Of a stretch of DNA of 64,000 nucleotides, positions 35,961 to 43,917 are shown piece after piece. Numbering within the stretch: position 1 is the first letter of the stretch; each line of letters starts with the position of its first letter. Origin of the DNA: Enterobacteriaceae bacterium UBA7338 (GTDB lineage Bacteria > Pseudomonadota > Gammaproteobacteria > Enterobacterales > Enterobacteriaceae); the NCBI GenBank assembly GCA_002480085.1, contig DKPJ01000017.1, positions 372,001-436,000 of the forward strand. The letters run 5' to 3'. Under the pieces are notes generated by a model. That model was not told where the DNA came from, did not search any database, and was given only the letters and a program-made list of their open reading frames with translations. The position numbers and the translations under genes are program-made.

Positions 35961-36919
35961 CGCAGCGGCTCCAGGGCAGCAATATCAAGGCACGGCAGGG
36001 TGCTGCCCGGCCAGCGGCGAACCTGCTGAACCTGCATCAGGTTCAGGGTATCGAGACCGGGGATCGTCTGCGGCGTCAGCCAGGCGGCAATCCGCGCCAG
36101 CTGGGTCAGGCCAAGGCTTGATTCGATGGAGGAGCTGATCGCTGCCGTCAGCCCCAGCGCGTGAGCGGCCTGCACCTGATGTCGAACCTTCTCCAGCGCC
36201 CCGGTAAGCATCGGCTTGATCACTACCGCCTTGACCCCCGCCTCAGCGACAAAAGCAAAATCGTCCTCGCGCAGGCTCTCATCCCAGGCGATGGCGATCC
36301 CGGTGTCGCGGGCAAAAGCCAGTGAGTCGGCGCGGGTACGGCACGGCTCCTCAAGAAAAGCGATACGGCCGCGACGATCCGGATGGACATATTTCGCAAA
36401 CTGCTGCGCTTTTTGCGGGGTCCAGGCGCGGTTAGCGTCCAGCCGTAGCTGGAGATCCGGTACTGCTTCGAGCAGAAGATTGACCACCATACCGTCACGC
36501 ACCGCTTCATAGAGTCCTACCTTCACCTTCGCCACCTTCTCGCCGGACATTTTAGCCAGCTGTAGCACCAGCTCATCAGGATCGCCGGTGCAGAGCGGCG
36601 CAGTACGGTAGTCTGCTGCCTCAGGTAAGGTACCGGCCAGCTCTGCCTGCGCGCAGCTAATGCCAAAGGCCACCGACGGCATCGTCGGTAGCGCATCGCT
36701 GCACTCCAGCCAACTGTCAACCCAGGCCAGCAACGCCGACTCCGCATCGTCCCGGGTTTCATGACTGAACCCGGGAAGGGGTGAAATCTCCCCCCACCCT
36801 TCGCGGCTGCCGTCACCCAGGCAGAGATAGAGACCGTCGCGGGTTTTCAGCCGCCGCTCGCGCAGCACCACCCCTGCATCCATCGGGATCTGCCAGCGAT
36901 AAACCTGCGCCCGGCGCAT
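35957..36919 (-). CDS. menC: o-Succinylbenzoate synthase
   Basis: Enolase-superfamily dehydratase forming o-succinylbenzoate from SHCHC. It has 320 residues, as in E. coli. The catalytic Lys is in KVKVGLYEA, the metal ligands Asp/Glu/Asp are in RLDANRAW, FLEEPCRT and AWDESLRED, and the second Lys is in VVIKPMLTG. It overlaps menB by one base and menE by four. Confidence 0.97.
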   Translation of the reverse strand: MRRAQVYRWQIPMDAGVVLRERRLKTRDGLYLCLGDGSREGWGEISPLPGFSHETRDDAESALLAWVDSWLECSDALPTMPSVAFGISCAQAELAGTLPEAADYRTAPLCTGDPDELVLQLAKMSGEKVAKVKVGLYEAVRDGMVVNLLLEAVPDLQLRLDANRAWTPQKAQQFAKYVHPDRRGRIAFLEEPCRTRADSLAFARDTGIAIAWDESLREDDFAFVAEAGVKAVVIKPMLTGALEKVRHQVQAAHALGLTAAISSSIESSLGLTQLARIAAWLTPQTIPGLDTLNLMQVQQVRRWPGSTLPCLDIAALEPLR

Positions 36920-37776
36920 TACGGGTTCCGTTTAAATTTGCTGAAGTCCGGCTGGCGCTTCTCGTTGAAGGCGTTACGCCCCTCCTGCCCCTCTTCGGTC
37001 ATGTAGAAGAGCATGGTGGCGTTGCCTGCCAGCTCCTGGAGGCCCGCCTGGCCGTCGCAGTCGGCGTTGAGCGCCGCCTTCAGGCAGCGCAGCGCCATCG
37101 GGCTGTTTTGCAGCATCTCACGGCACCAGCGCACCGTCTCTCTCTCCAGGTCGGCAACCGGCACCACGGTATTGACCAGCCCCATATCCAGAGCCTGCTG
37201 CGCGTCGTACTGACGGCAGAGGAACCAGATTTCACGCGCCTTTTTCTGCCCAACGATGCGCGCCATGTAGGCTGCGCCCCAGCCGCCGTCAAAAGAGCCG
37301 ACTTTAGGTCCGGTCTGACCGAATACCGCGTTCTCTGCCGCAATGGTCAGATCGCACATCATATGCAGCACGTGGCCGCCACCGATCGCGTAGCCCGCCA
37401 CCATTGCCACCACCGGTTTCGGACAGGTGCGGATCTGGCGCTGGAAATCGAGTACGTTGAGGTGGTGCACCCCGGAGTCATCCTGGTAACCGCCGTAGTC
37501 GCCGCGCACCTTCTGGTCGCCCCCGGCACAGAAGGCCTTTTCACCTTCACCGGTGAGAATAATCACCCCAACCGCATCATCGTAGCGGGCGTCCGCCAGC
37601 GCCTGAAGCATCTCTTTCACCGTCAGGGGGCGAAACGCATTGCGCACCTGCGGCCGACTGATGGTAATTTTGGCGATGCCGTCCGCGGATTTGTGGTAGC
37701 GAATATCGCTGTAGCCTTCAGAGCAGTCCTGCCACTCAATTGGCGCGTAAAGCATGGATTCATCGGGGTAGATCAT
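36919..37776 (-). CDS. menB: 1,4-Dihydroxy-2-naphthoyl-CoA synthase
   Basis: Crotonase-fold enzyme that closes the naphthoquinone ring from o-succinylbenzoyl-CoA. It has 285 residues, the E. coli length. The oxyanion-hole segments (KAFCAGGDQKVRG and VAGYAIGGGHVLHMMCDLTIA) and the conserved GPKVGSFDGGWGA block are present. Thirteen bases separate it from menH. Confidence 0.98.
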   Translation of the reverse strand: MIYPDESMLYAPIEWQDCSEGYSDIRYHKSADGIAKITISRPQVRNAFRPLTVKEMLQALADARYDDAVGVIILTGEGEKAFCAGGDQKVRGDYGGYQDDSGVHHLNVLDFQRQIRTCPKPVVAMVAGYAIGGGHVLHMMCDLTIAAENAVFGQTGPKVGSFDGGWGAAYMARIVGQKKAREIWFLCRQYDAQQALDMGLVNTVVPVADLERETVRWCREMLQNSPMALRCLKAALNADCDGQAGLQELAGNATMLFYMTEEGQEGRNAFNEKRQPDFSKFKRNP

Positions 37777-37789
37777 CAGAGTTCCTTAA

Positions 37790-38548
37790 TCAGTAACGCA
37801 AAATATGCGCCAGAGAGGCCGCCGTCCCGCCAGGGTTTTCCCGGTGGGCATTGTGTCCGGCGTCGTTAATCAGCTGGCAGGGAGCCGCAAGCTCGGCGCC
37901 GAGAGCGCGGAATTTGTGGTCGTGCTCGCCGCACAGGTAGTGAAAGGGGAAATGGCAACGCCGCAGCGCCGGACGGAGATCGGGCTGCACCGCCAGCGAG
38001 GTCGCCTCCAGCATGGCGGCCAGCGCCGCACCGCTGTTCTCGCATCTTATTGCCACCAGCTCACGCCGCTGTTCAGCGCTCAGTCCGGCAAATACTGGCT
38101 GCCGGTACCAGTCATTAAAAACGTCTGCAAGCGGCTCATGGCGAAAGCGCTGCGCCCAGCGGGCATCAGAGAGCCAGCGTGCCTCGCGGGCGGCGGGGTG
38201 GGTTAGCCCTGGATGGCCGCCTTCTATGACCAATCCCTTTAGCCCGACAGGATTTTGACAGCTATAGTACATAGCGATGCGTCCCCCGAGGGAGTACCCC
38301 ACCAGCCAGTGCTTAAGTATGTTGTAACTAACAAAGGTGGCGCTCAGCTGCAAACACACTTCGTCAACGTCGCGTGCGAAAACCGCCGACGAACCGCCGT
38401 GGCCGGGAAGATCGATATAGAGCCGAGGGCAGCGAGAGAAACGCTCCCCGACTGCCATCCACTCTCGGCTATCGCCAGCGAAGCCGTGCAGGAACACCAG
38501 CCAGGGCAGATCGGCCTCTCCCGCTTTTGCCACCGCATGGAGGATCAT
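37790..38548 (-). CDS. menH: SHCHC synthase MenH
   Basis: Alpha/beta-hydrolase that eliminates pyruvate from SEPHCHC to give SHCHC. It has 252 residues as in E. coli. The oxyanion region is FLHGFAGDSREW, the nucleophile Ser is in VGYSLGGR, and the catalytic Asp and His are in CGEHDHKF and NDAGHNAHRENP. The start overlaps the menD stop by four bases (ATGA). Confidence 0.95.
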   Translation of the reverse strand: MILHAVAKAGEADLPWLVFLHGFAGDSREWMAVGERFSRCPRLYIDLPGHGGSSAVFARDVDEVCLQLSATFVSYNILKHWLVGYSLGGRIAMYYSCQNPVGLKGLVIEGGHPGLTHPAAREARWLSDARWAQRFRHEPLADVFNDWYRQPVFAGLSAEQRRELVAIRCENSGAALAAMLEATSLAVQPDLRPALRRCHFPFHYLCGEHDHKFRALGAELAAPCQLINDAGHNAHRENPGGTAASLAHILRY

Positions 38549-40215
38549 AGCTGGCTAACCTCGGCCAGAAGCTGCTGTAAGGTTTGCGCCCCCTCCTGCG
38601 GTTCGACCACCAGCTCAATAAGCGTCGCCTGCGGCGTACGCCAGGCTCCGGCCAGCGCTGACTCCATCCCGGCCCAGCTCTCCGGACGATGGTAGGCCAG
38701 GCCGAACATCGCCGCCGCATGATCAAAGTGAACGTTCTGCGGCATCAGGTAGAACTGCTCGCGCTCGGCCTGCGGGGTCGGCAGCAGAGAGAAGATCTGC
38801 CCGCCGTTATTGTTCACCACGATCAGCACAAAGGGGGCGGAGCCCTGGCGCAGCAGCGCCAGGGCGTTGAGATCGTAGAGGGCAGAGAGATCGCCCACCA
38901 GCGCCAGGGTCGGCCTTGCGGTAGCGCGCTGCACCCCGGCGGCGGTGGAGAGCAGACCGTCAATGCCGCTGGCACCCCGGTTGCTGTACACCGGATAGCC
39001 CGCCGGCAGCTGCCCAAAGGCATCTACCAGTCGCACCACCAGGCTGTTGCCAAGAAAGAGCTGCCCCTGATCTGGTAAAAACTCTGCCAGACGATGGGCC
39101 AGTGACGCTTCACCAAAGGTTTCACGCCGGGCAGTGGCGGCCTGCCACGCCTGCTCTGCCAGGGTTGGGATTACCGTATACCACGGATGACGCTTTTCGG
39201 CCGGATGCAGCGCCAGCCACTCGCCGACGCCGGATAGCAGCCGCCGTCCGCGATGGTGCGCCGGATCGAGGCGGCCGGGAATGTTATCAACCAGCCAGTA
39301 CTCTTCCGGCGTACAGGTCGCCTGCCACTGCAGCAGCCGTTTCCCCGTCAGGCTGCTGCCCAGCTGAATGACGATCTGCGCCTGGGCCAGCTCGCTTACC
39401 GCGCTGGCGTTACCCAGCCACAGATCGGCGCAGGGCAGCGGCTGCCCGGTCTGGGAGAGTACGTCACCGATAAGCGGCCAACCCAGAGTTTGCGCCCACT
39501 CGGCCACCCGCTTGCCTTCGGCGGCGCTCATCCGCCCGGCCACCACGACGCCGCGCTTCTGCCGCCAGAAGAACCAGTCTCGCTGCTTCTCGCTCTCGCG
39601 CCGGATCGCCTCCCGCAGCCAAGGACGGTCGCTCTGCCACCAGTTGCCCAGCGCGCGCTGCCACTCCAGGCCGGTGCTATCCAGCTCGCCGTAGAGCGGC
39701 TCGGCAAAGGGACAGTTGATATGCACCGCACCGCCGTGTAGCGATCCAAGCGCATTATCCAGGGTAGAGACCAGCCAGCGGGCCGGGACCTCCTGCGCCG
39801 GGCGCGGCAGCGAGACTGTCCGGGCCGGATGCGAAGCAAACATCCCCGGCTGACGGATGGCCTGATTTGCACCGCAGTCGATAAGCTCTGGCGGACGGTC
39901 GGCGGTGAGCAGGATCAGCTTTTCGCCGGTCAGTCCGGCTTCAATGAGCGCGGGATAGAGGTTGGCTACCGCCGTCCCGGAGGTGACGATCACCGCCACC
40001 GGCTGCTGGCTGGCCTTTGCCAGCCCGAGCGCCAGATGGCCCAGCCCGCGTTCGTCAAAGTGGGTGTGGTGGATAAAGGCCTTATTCTGCGCGGCCGCCA
40101 GGGTGAGCGGCGTTGAGCGGGAGCCGGGCGCGATGCAGACGTGTCTGACCCCGTGCCGCGCCAGCGTTTCGAGGATAACCTCCGCCCAGCGCCGGTTGAA
40201 TGAGCTTGCTGACAT
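38545..40215 (-). CDS. menD: SEPHCHC synthase MenD
   Basis: Thiamine-diphosphate enzyme that adds 2-oxoglutarate to isochorismate, the first committed menaquinone step. It has 556 residues from the ATG at 40215, the E. coli length; a TTG-start extension to 40233 is not needed. Conserved blocks include APGSRSTPLTLA, HFDERGLGHLALG and VTSGTAVANLYPA, and the cofactor region GDLSALYDLNAL with VNNNGGQIF. The normal upstream partner menF is absent: only 150 bases separate menD from elaB. The start is preceded by a small hairpin and no strong ribosome-binding site. Confidence 0.97.
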   Translation of the reverse strand: MSASSFNRRWAEVILETLARHGVRHVCIAPGSRSTPLTLAAAQNKAFIHHTHFDERGLGHLALGLAKASQQPVAVIVTSGTAVANLYPALIEAGLTGEKLILLTADRPPELIDCGANQAIRQPGMFASHPARTVSLPRPAQEVPARWLVSTLDNALGSLHGGAVHINCPFAEPLYGELDSTGLEWQRALGNWWQSDRPWLREAIRRESEKQRDWFFWRQKRGVVVAGRMSAAEGKRVAEWAQTLGWPLIGDVLSQTGQPLPCADLWLGNASAVSELAQAQIVIQLGSSLTGKRLLQWQATCTPEEYWLVDNIPGRLDPAHHRGRRLLSGVGEWLALHPAEKRHPWYTVIPTLAEQAWQAATARRETFGEASLAHRLAEFLPDQGQLFLGNSLVVRLVDAFGQLPAGYPVYSNRGASGIDGLLSTAAGVQRATARPTLALVGDLSALYDLNALALLRQGSAPFVLIVVNNNGGQIFSLLPTPQAEREQFYLMPQNVHFDHAAAMFGLAYHRPESWAGMESALAGAWRTPQATLIELVVEPQEGAQTLQQLLAEVSQL

Positions 40216-40301
40216 GAGTTTGTCCGGTATCAAGAATACGGACCAGTATACGGAAAGGCAGAGGCGGGATTTTTGATGTAAATCGGTAAGGCGTGAGGAA
40301 G

Positions 40302-40343
40302 CGATAAAAAACAGCGGGCGCTGCCCTTAAGACAGCGCCCGCA
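40302..40343 (-). terminator. Rho-independent terminator of elaB
   Basis: 10-bp perfect stem (40314-40323 and 40333-40342) followed on the minus strand by six T, directly after the elaB stop. It isolates the men operon from elaB, so menD must have its own promoter in the roughly 85 bases left. Confidence 0.9.
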
Positions 40344-40365
40344 TCGGGAAGCGCGTTACGCAGTA

Positions 40366-40668
40366 TTAGCGACGCAGCAGCAGACCTAATACCAGCCCCG
40401 CAGCGGCACCAATACCTACGCCCTGCCACGGTTTTTCATGCACGTAATCATCTGCACGGTACGCCGCCTGCTTAGCACGCACATAATAGGTGTCAGATGC
40501 CTGGCTCACGCGGGTTTTCACATCGTGCAGGGCCTGCTCGGCGCGTGCTTTCAGCTCGACATATTTCTGGTCGGCCGGATCGCCGGAGGAGCGTAGCACT
40601 TCTTCCAGCGTGTCGCTTAGCAGGGTCAGGTCGTCATCGATACGGGTACTCGTAAATTGGTTAGACAT
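40366..40668 (-). CDS. elaB: ElaB/YqjD/DUF883 membrane-anchored protein
   Basis: Small protein of 100 residues. A charged, helical N-terminal part (about 1-75) is followed by a C-terminal membrane anchor with small-residue repeats (GVGIGAAAGLVLGLLLRR). E. coli family members are inner-membrane proteins that bind stationary-phase ribosomes or affect stress tolerance. The ATG has a GGAGAAAC site. Confidence 0.95.
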   Translation of the reverse strand: MSNQFTSTRIDDDLTLLSDTLEEVLRSSGDPADQKYVELKARAEQALHDVKTRVSQASDTYYVRAKQAAYRADDYVHEKPWQGVGIGAAAGLVLGLLLRR

Positions 40669-40721
40669 TAGGTTTCTCCATGTTTTGCACCTGTCAGCTA
40701 ACTATAGACAATGAGTTGCGG

Positions 40722-41195
40722 TTACGCCTGGTCAACTTTACCTGTGATTTCACGCGCCATACCAATATGCGGAATGCCATCTTCGTCGTAGACGTCGGTC
40801 ACTGGGATAAAGCCAAAGTGGCGATAGAAGTTCTGTAAGTGCACCTGTGCGCCCAGATATATCGGGCTTTGCGGCCAGTTTTGGCTACAGCGGGCAACCG
40901 CCCTCTCCATGAGCTGGTAACCCAGTTTTTCTCCTCGTACCGCAGCGCTAACGATGACGCGGCCAATCACTACCGGGGCAAAATCATCCTCGCTTTTCAG
41001 AATCCTCGCATACGCCACCAGCTGGTTATCGCGCCAGCCCAGCAGGTGCCGGTTTTCGCCAACCAGATCGTCTCCGTCCACGTCGAGATAGACGCAGTTC
41101 TGCTCAACGACGAAAACTTCACAGCGCAGCTTCAGCAGGGCGTAGAGTTCAGGGACGGTTAGTTCAGAATGATGCAGGTCTTGCCAACGGATCAT
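40722..41195 (-). CDS. elaA: GNAT-family acetyltransferase ElaA
   Basis: Predicted N-acetyltransferase of 157 residues (E. coli 153). The ElaA-type N-terminus LYALLKLRCEVFVVEQNCVY and the acetyl-CoA-binding loop region RVIVSAAVRGEKLGYQLME are present. The substrate is unknown. It is divergent from rnz. Confidence 0.95.
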   Translation of the reverse strand: MIRWQDLHHSELTVPELYALLKLRCEVFVVEQNCVYLDVDGDDLVGENRHLLGWRDNQLVAYARILKSEDDFAPVVIGRVIVSAAVRGEKLGYQLMERAVARCSQNWPQSPIYLGAQVHLQNFYRHFGFIPVTDVYDEDGIPHIGMAREITGKVDQA

Positions 41196-41255
41196 GGTGC
41201 GCTCCTTTTTATGCGTTGCTCGCTATAATAAGGCTTTTACCGACCCAGAGCGCAT

Positions 41256-42173
41256 ATGGAACTGATATTTTTAGGCACCTCGGCAGGCGTCCCCTCGCGT
41301 TCGCGAAACGTCAGCGCGGCGCTGCTCAATCTCCGTCACCCGACCCGGCCCGCGCTGTGGCTGATTGACTGCGGAGAGGGTACCCAGCAGCAGATGCAGC
41401 GTACCGCCTGGCACCCGGGCAAGCTGGATCGCATATTCATTACCCATCTCCATGGCGATCATCTCTTCGGCCTGCCGGGCCTGCTTTGCAGCCGTTCAAT
41501 GGCGGGAAACGTCCACCCGCTGACTATCTATGGTCCGAAAGGGCTGCGGGAGTTTATCGACACGGCGCTGCGCCTGAGCGGCTCCTGGACCGACTACCCG
41601 CTAACGGTGGTGGAGATTGAAGCGGGGCCAGTAGTGGATGATGGCCTGCGCCGCGTCACCGCCGTTGCTCTTCGCCACCCGGTGGAGTGCTACGGCTACC
41701 GCATTGAGGAGCATGACAAGCCCGGTGCGCTTGACGCCGCCGCGCTGGTGGCGCAGGGCGTCAGGCCCGGTCCGCTTTTTCAGCGTCTGAAAGCCGGTGA
41801 AAGCGTCACGCTGGAGGATGGCCGACGCATCAACGGTAAAGATTTTCTTGCCCCTGCCGTGCCGGGTAAAAAGCTGGCGATGTTTGGCGATACCGCCCCC
41901 TGCCCCGGCGCGCTGACGCTGGCCCGTGGCGTGGACGTGATGGTGCACGAAACGACGCTGGAGGCGGAGATGGAGGAGAAAGCCAACAGCCGGGGCCACA
42001 GCTCGACGCGCCAGGCGGCGCAGCTGGCGCAGGAGGCGGGCGTCGGCAGGCTGGTTATGACGCACATCAGCTCACGCTACGACGACGAGGGTTGCCAGCG
42101 GCTGCTGGCGGAGTGCCAGGCTATCTTCCCTGAGACGCTGCTGGCGGAGGATTTTGCGGTGGTAGAAATTTGA
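41256..42173 (+). CDS. rnz: Ribonuclease Z/BN
   Basis: Metallo-beta-lactamase-fold endo/exoribonuclease that processes tRNA 3' ends; called ElaC, Rbn or RNase BN in E. coli. It has 305 residues as in E. coli. The zinc motif is His64, His66, Asp68, His69 (THLHGDHLFGLPG); further ligands are in GDTAPCPG and the C-terminal THISSRY. It has no flexible-arm insertion unlike its position-typical start MELIFLGTSAGVPSRSRN would otherwise alter. Confidence 0.97.
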   Translation: MELIFLGTSAGVPSRSRNVSAALLNLRHPTRPALWLIDCGEGTQQQMQRTAWHPGKLDRIFITHLHGDHLFGLPGLLCSRSMAGNVHPLTIYGPKGLREFIDTALRLSGSWTDYPLTVVEIEAGPVVDDGLRRVTAVALRHPVECYGYRIEEHDKPGALDAAALVAQGVRPGPLFQRLKAGESVTLEDGRRINGKDFLAPAVPGKKLAMFGDTAPCPGALTLARGVDVMVHETTLEAEMEEKANSRGHSSTRQAAQLAQEAGVGRLVMTHISSRYDDEGCQRLLAECQAIFPETLLAEDFAVVEI

Positions 42174-42186
42174 TGTAAAACGCGCC

Positions 42187-42213
42187 TCCACTTTTTCCTC
42201 AGCGTGCCGATAA
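42187..42213 (+). promoter_or_regulatory. Sigma-28 (FliA) promoter of cheV
   Basis: A perfect flagellar -10 GCCGATAA (42206-42213) is preceded at exactly 11 bp by TCCACTTT, which matches five of eight positions of the -35 TAAAGTTT. It lies 36 bases upstream of the cheV start. Confidence 0.8.
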
Positions 42214-42248
42214 CTGTCTAAACGCAGGTACTTCACTCTGAGGGCATA

Positions 42249-43253
42249 ATGGATAGTTTCCAGAAAGATATTGACGACAGGGCTAATCTCACCCTGTCTA
42301 ACCGCTTTGAGCTGTTACTGTTTCGCCTTGGCACGTCGCAACATGAACAGAAATCGGAACTCTACGGCATCAACGTATTTAAGCTGCGTGAAATTGTGCC
42401 CATGCCTGTGTTTACCCGCCCTGCCGGGATGAAGTCGCCCCTGCTGGGAATGGTCAATATCCGCGATCAGGTGATCCCGGTAATCGACCTCCCTGCCGTA
42501 GCGGGCTGTAAGCCCACTACCGGCCTGAACATTCTGCTGATTACCGAGTATGCCCGCAGTATCCAGGCCTTTGCCGTCGAGTCGGTGGAGAACATTACCC
42601 GTCTGGACTGGAAGCAGGTACACACCGCGGAAAAGGCGATCAACGGCCGCTACATCACCAGCATCGCCTGCCTGGACGAGGAGAAGGACACCAACAACCT
42701 GGCGCTGGTGCTGGACGTTGAGCAGATCCTCTATGACATTGTACCGTCCGATCATGATGTCCATGCCAACAATGCCGCTGTGCAGAAATTCAATATTAAA
42801 CCGGGCGCGGTGGCGATCGTCGCTGAGGATTCAAAGGTAGCGCGCGCGATGCTTGAGAAGGGGCTGGAGACCATGCAGATCCCGAACCAGATGCACGTGA
42901 CCGGCAAAGACGCGTGGGAGAAGATCCAGCTGCTGGCCCAGCAGGCGGAAGCCGAAGGCGTACCGGTGAGCGATAAGATTGCTATGGTGCTGACCGACCT
43001 CGAGATGCCAGAGATGGATGGCTTTACCCTGACGCGCAAAATCAAAACCGACCCGCGCCTGAAGCACATTCCGGTGGTGATCCACTCCTCGCTCTCCGGC
43101 AGCGCCAACGAGGATCACGTCCGCAAGGTGCAGGCCGACGGCTACGTCGCCAAGTTTGAGGTTACCGAGCTGTCGGCGGTACTCAAAGAGGTCATGGATC
43201 GCGCCTCGAGCAAGGCCAACGGTCCGCTGATTAGCCATAAGCAGGCGGTATAA
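42249..43253 (+). CDS. cheV: Chemotaxis coupling protein CheV
   Basis: CheW-receiver fusion that links chemoreceptors to CheA. It has 334 residues. The CheW domain (about 15-165) includes YGINVFKLREIVPMP and LLGMVNIRDQVIPVIDL. The receiver (about 187-325) has the acidic pocket in VAEDSKVAR and the phosphoacceptor Asp250 in VLTDLEMPEMDG. It is absent from E. coli K-12 but present near this locus in Salmonella. A GAGGG site precedes the ATG, and the sigma-28 promoter places it in the late flagellar regulon, implying a motile host. Confidence 0.97.
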   Translation: MDSFQKDIDDRANLTLSNRFELLLFRLGTSQHEQKSELYGINVFKLREIVPMPVFTRPAGMKSPLLGMVNIRDQVIPVIDLPAVAGCKPTTGLNILLITEYARSIQAFAVESVENITRLDWKQVHTAEKAINGRYITSIACLDEEKDTNNLALVLDVEQILYDIVPSDHDVHANNAAVQKFNIKPGAVAIVAEDSKVARAMLEKGLETMQIPNQMHVTGKDAWEKIQLLAQQAEAEGVPVSDKIAMVLTDLEMPEMDGFTLTRKIKTDPRLKHIPVVIHSSLSGSANEDHVRKVQADGYVAKFEVTELSAVLKEVMDRASSKANGPLISHKQAV

Positions 43254-43259
43254 GATATT

Positions 43260-43316
43260 ACGCCTGATGGCGCTGCGCTTATCAGGCCTACAAAACCGTA
43301 GGCCTGATTAGGCGTC
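43260..43316. repeat. REP pair between cheV and the HNH gene
   Basis: Two inverted REP-like units share a perfect 10-bp stem TCAGGCCTAC/GTAGGCCTGA (43282-43291 and 43298-43307). The distal unit overlaps the last codons and stop of the convergent HNH gene. It probably also terminates or stabilises both transcripts. Confidence 0.8.
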
Positions 43317-43907
43317 AATAAGAAAATAGCGATAGCTAAAGTCATCCAAAATATCGGTATCCAGATCGCGCTGCAAATAGCGTTTCAGCTCTTTTTTACG
43401 AATGGTCGTCCTGACATCAACGTTAAGGCCATACAGCTCGATGGTCTTCTCCGCCCGATATTGATTTACAGACGATGCCAGGGGATTCGGTAATATCTCT
43501 CCCGTTAAGTAATCGGCAATAAAATAGTCCTCAAAGGCATAGCCTGCTTCATCGGCAATCAATAATGCATCGTCATATTTTTCGAGCTTTTCACTCTGGC
43601 AGCGATCGCAGCAGGGATAGAGGTTCTCCCACTGGTAGGCCAGCCGGTGAAACTCTGGCCTGCTTTTAGGACGAAAATGCTCCAGCGTTTCACGACTCAT
43701 GGCACCTAAATCCCCGCCGTCACAGAACGCGCAGTGATTGTTGGTCATAGCCAGAAGCAGTTCACGCGTCTGGTCATATTGAAAATCAGCAAACCAGACA
43801 AATTTATATTTTGGATCTTTCTGTTTTGCCGCTTCATAACGCAACCCTAATGCTTCCCAGCATTCGGTTAAGTAGTCCGGGCATACCGGACGGAGAAAGG
43901 GATACAT
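43308..43907 (-). CDS. ptuB: HNH nuclease, PtuB/TIGR02646-like
   Basis: Protein of 199 residues with an HNH-type zinc nuclease core: Cys59-x2-Cys62 (CAFCDG), the His77 motif LEHFRPKS, then NLYPCCDRCQSEK with Cys99/100 and Cys103. This order and the EHFRPKS...W.NL signature are typical of the TIGR02646 family, which includes PtuB of Septu systems and of retron Ec78. The gene lies 10 bases downstream of an ATPase gene, as in Septu. DNA is AT-richer than neighbours. No reverse transcriptase is nearby, so a retron-less Septu-type unit is more likely. Family assignment good, biological role inferred. Confidence 0.8.
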   Translation of the reverse strand: MYPFLRPVCPDYLTECWEALGLRYEAAKQKDPKYKFVWFADFQYDQTRELLLAMTNNHCAFCDGGDLGAMSRETLEHFRPKSRPEFHRLAYQWENLYPCCDRCQSEKLEKYDDALLIADEAGYAFEDYFIADYLTGEILPNPLASSVNQYRAEKTIELYGLNVDVRTTIRKKELKRYLQRDLDTDILDDFSYRYFLIDA

Positions 43908-43917
43908 GAAATAGTCC

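Noticed and set aside
40216..40365. Degraded menF between menD and elaB
   Set aside because: Only about 150 bases remain, including the elaB terminator; no chorismate-binding-enzyme sequence is visible in any frame.
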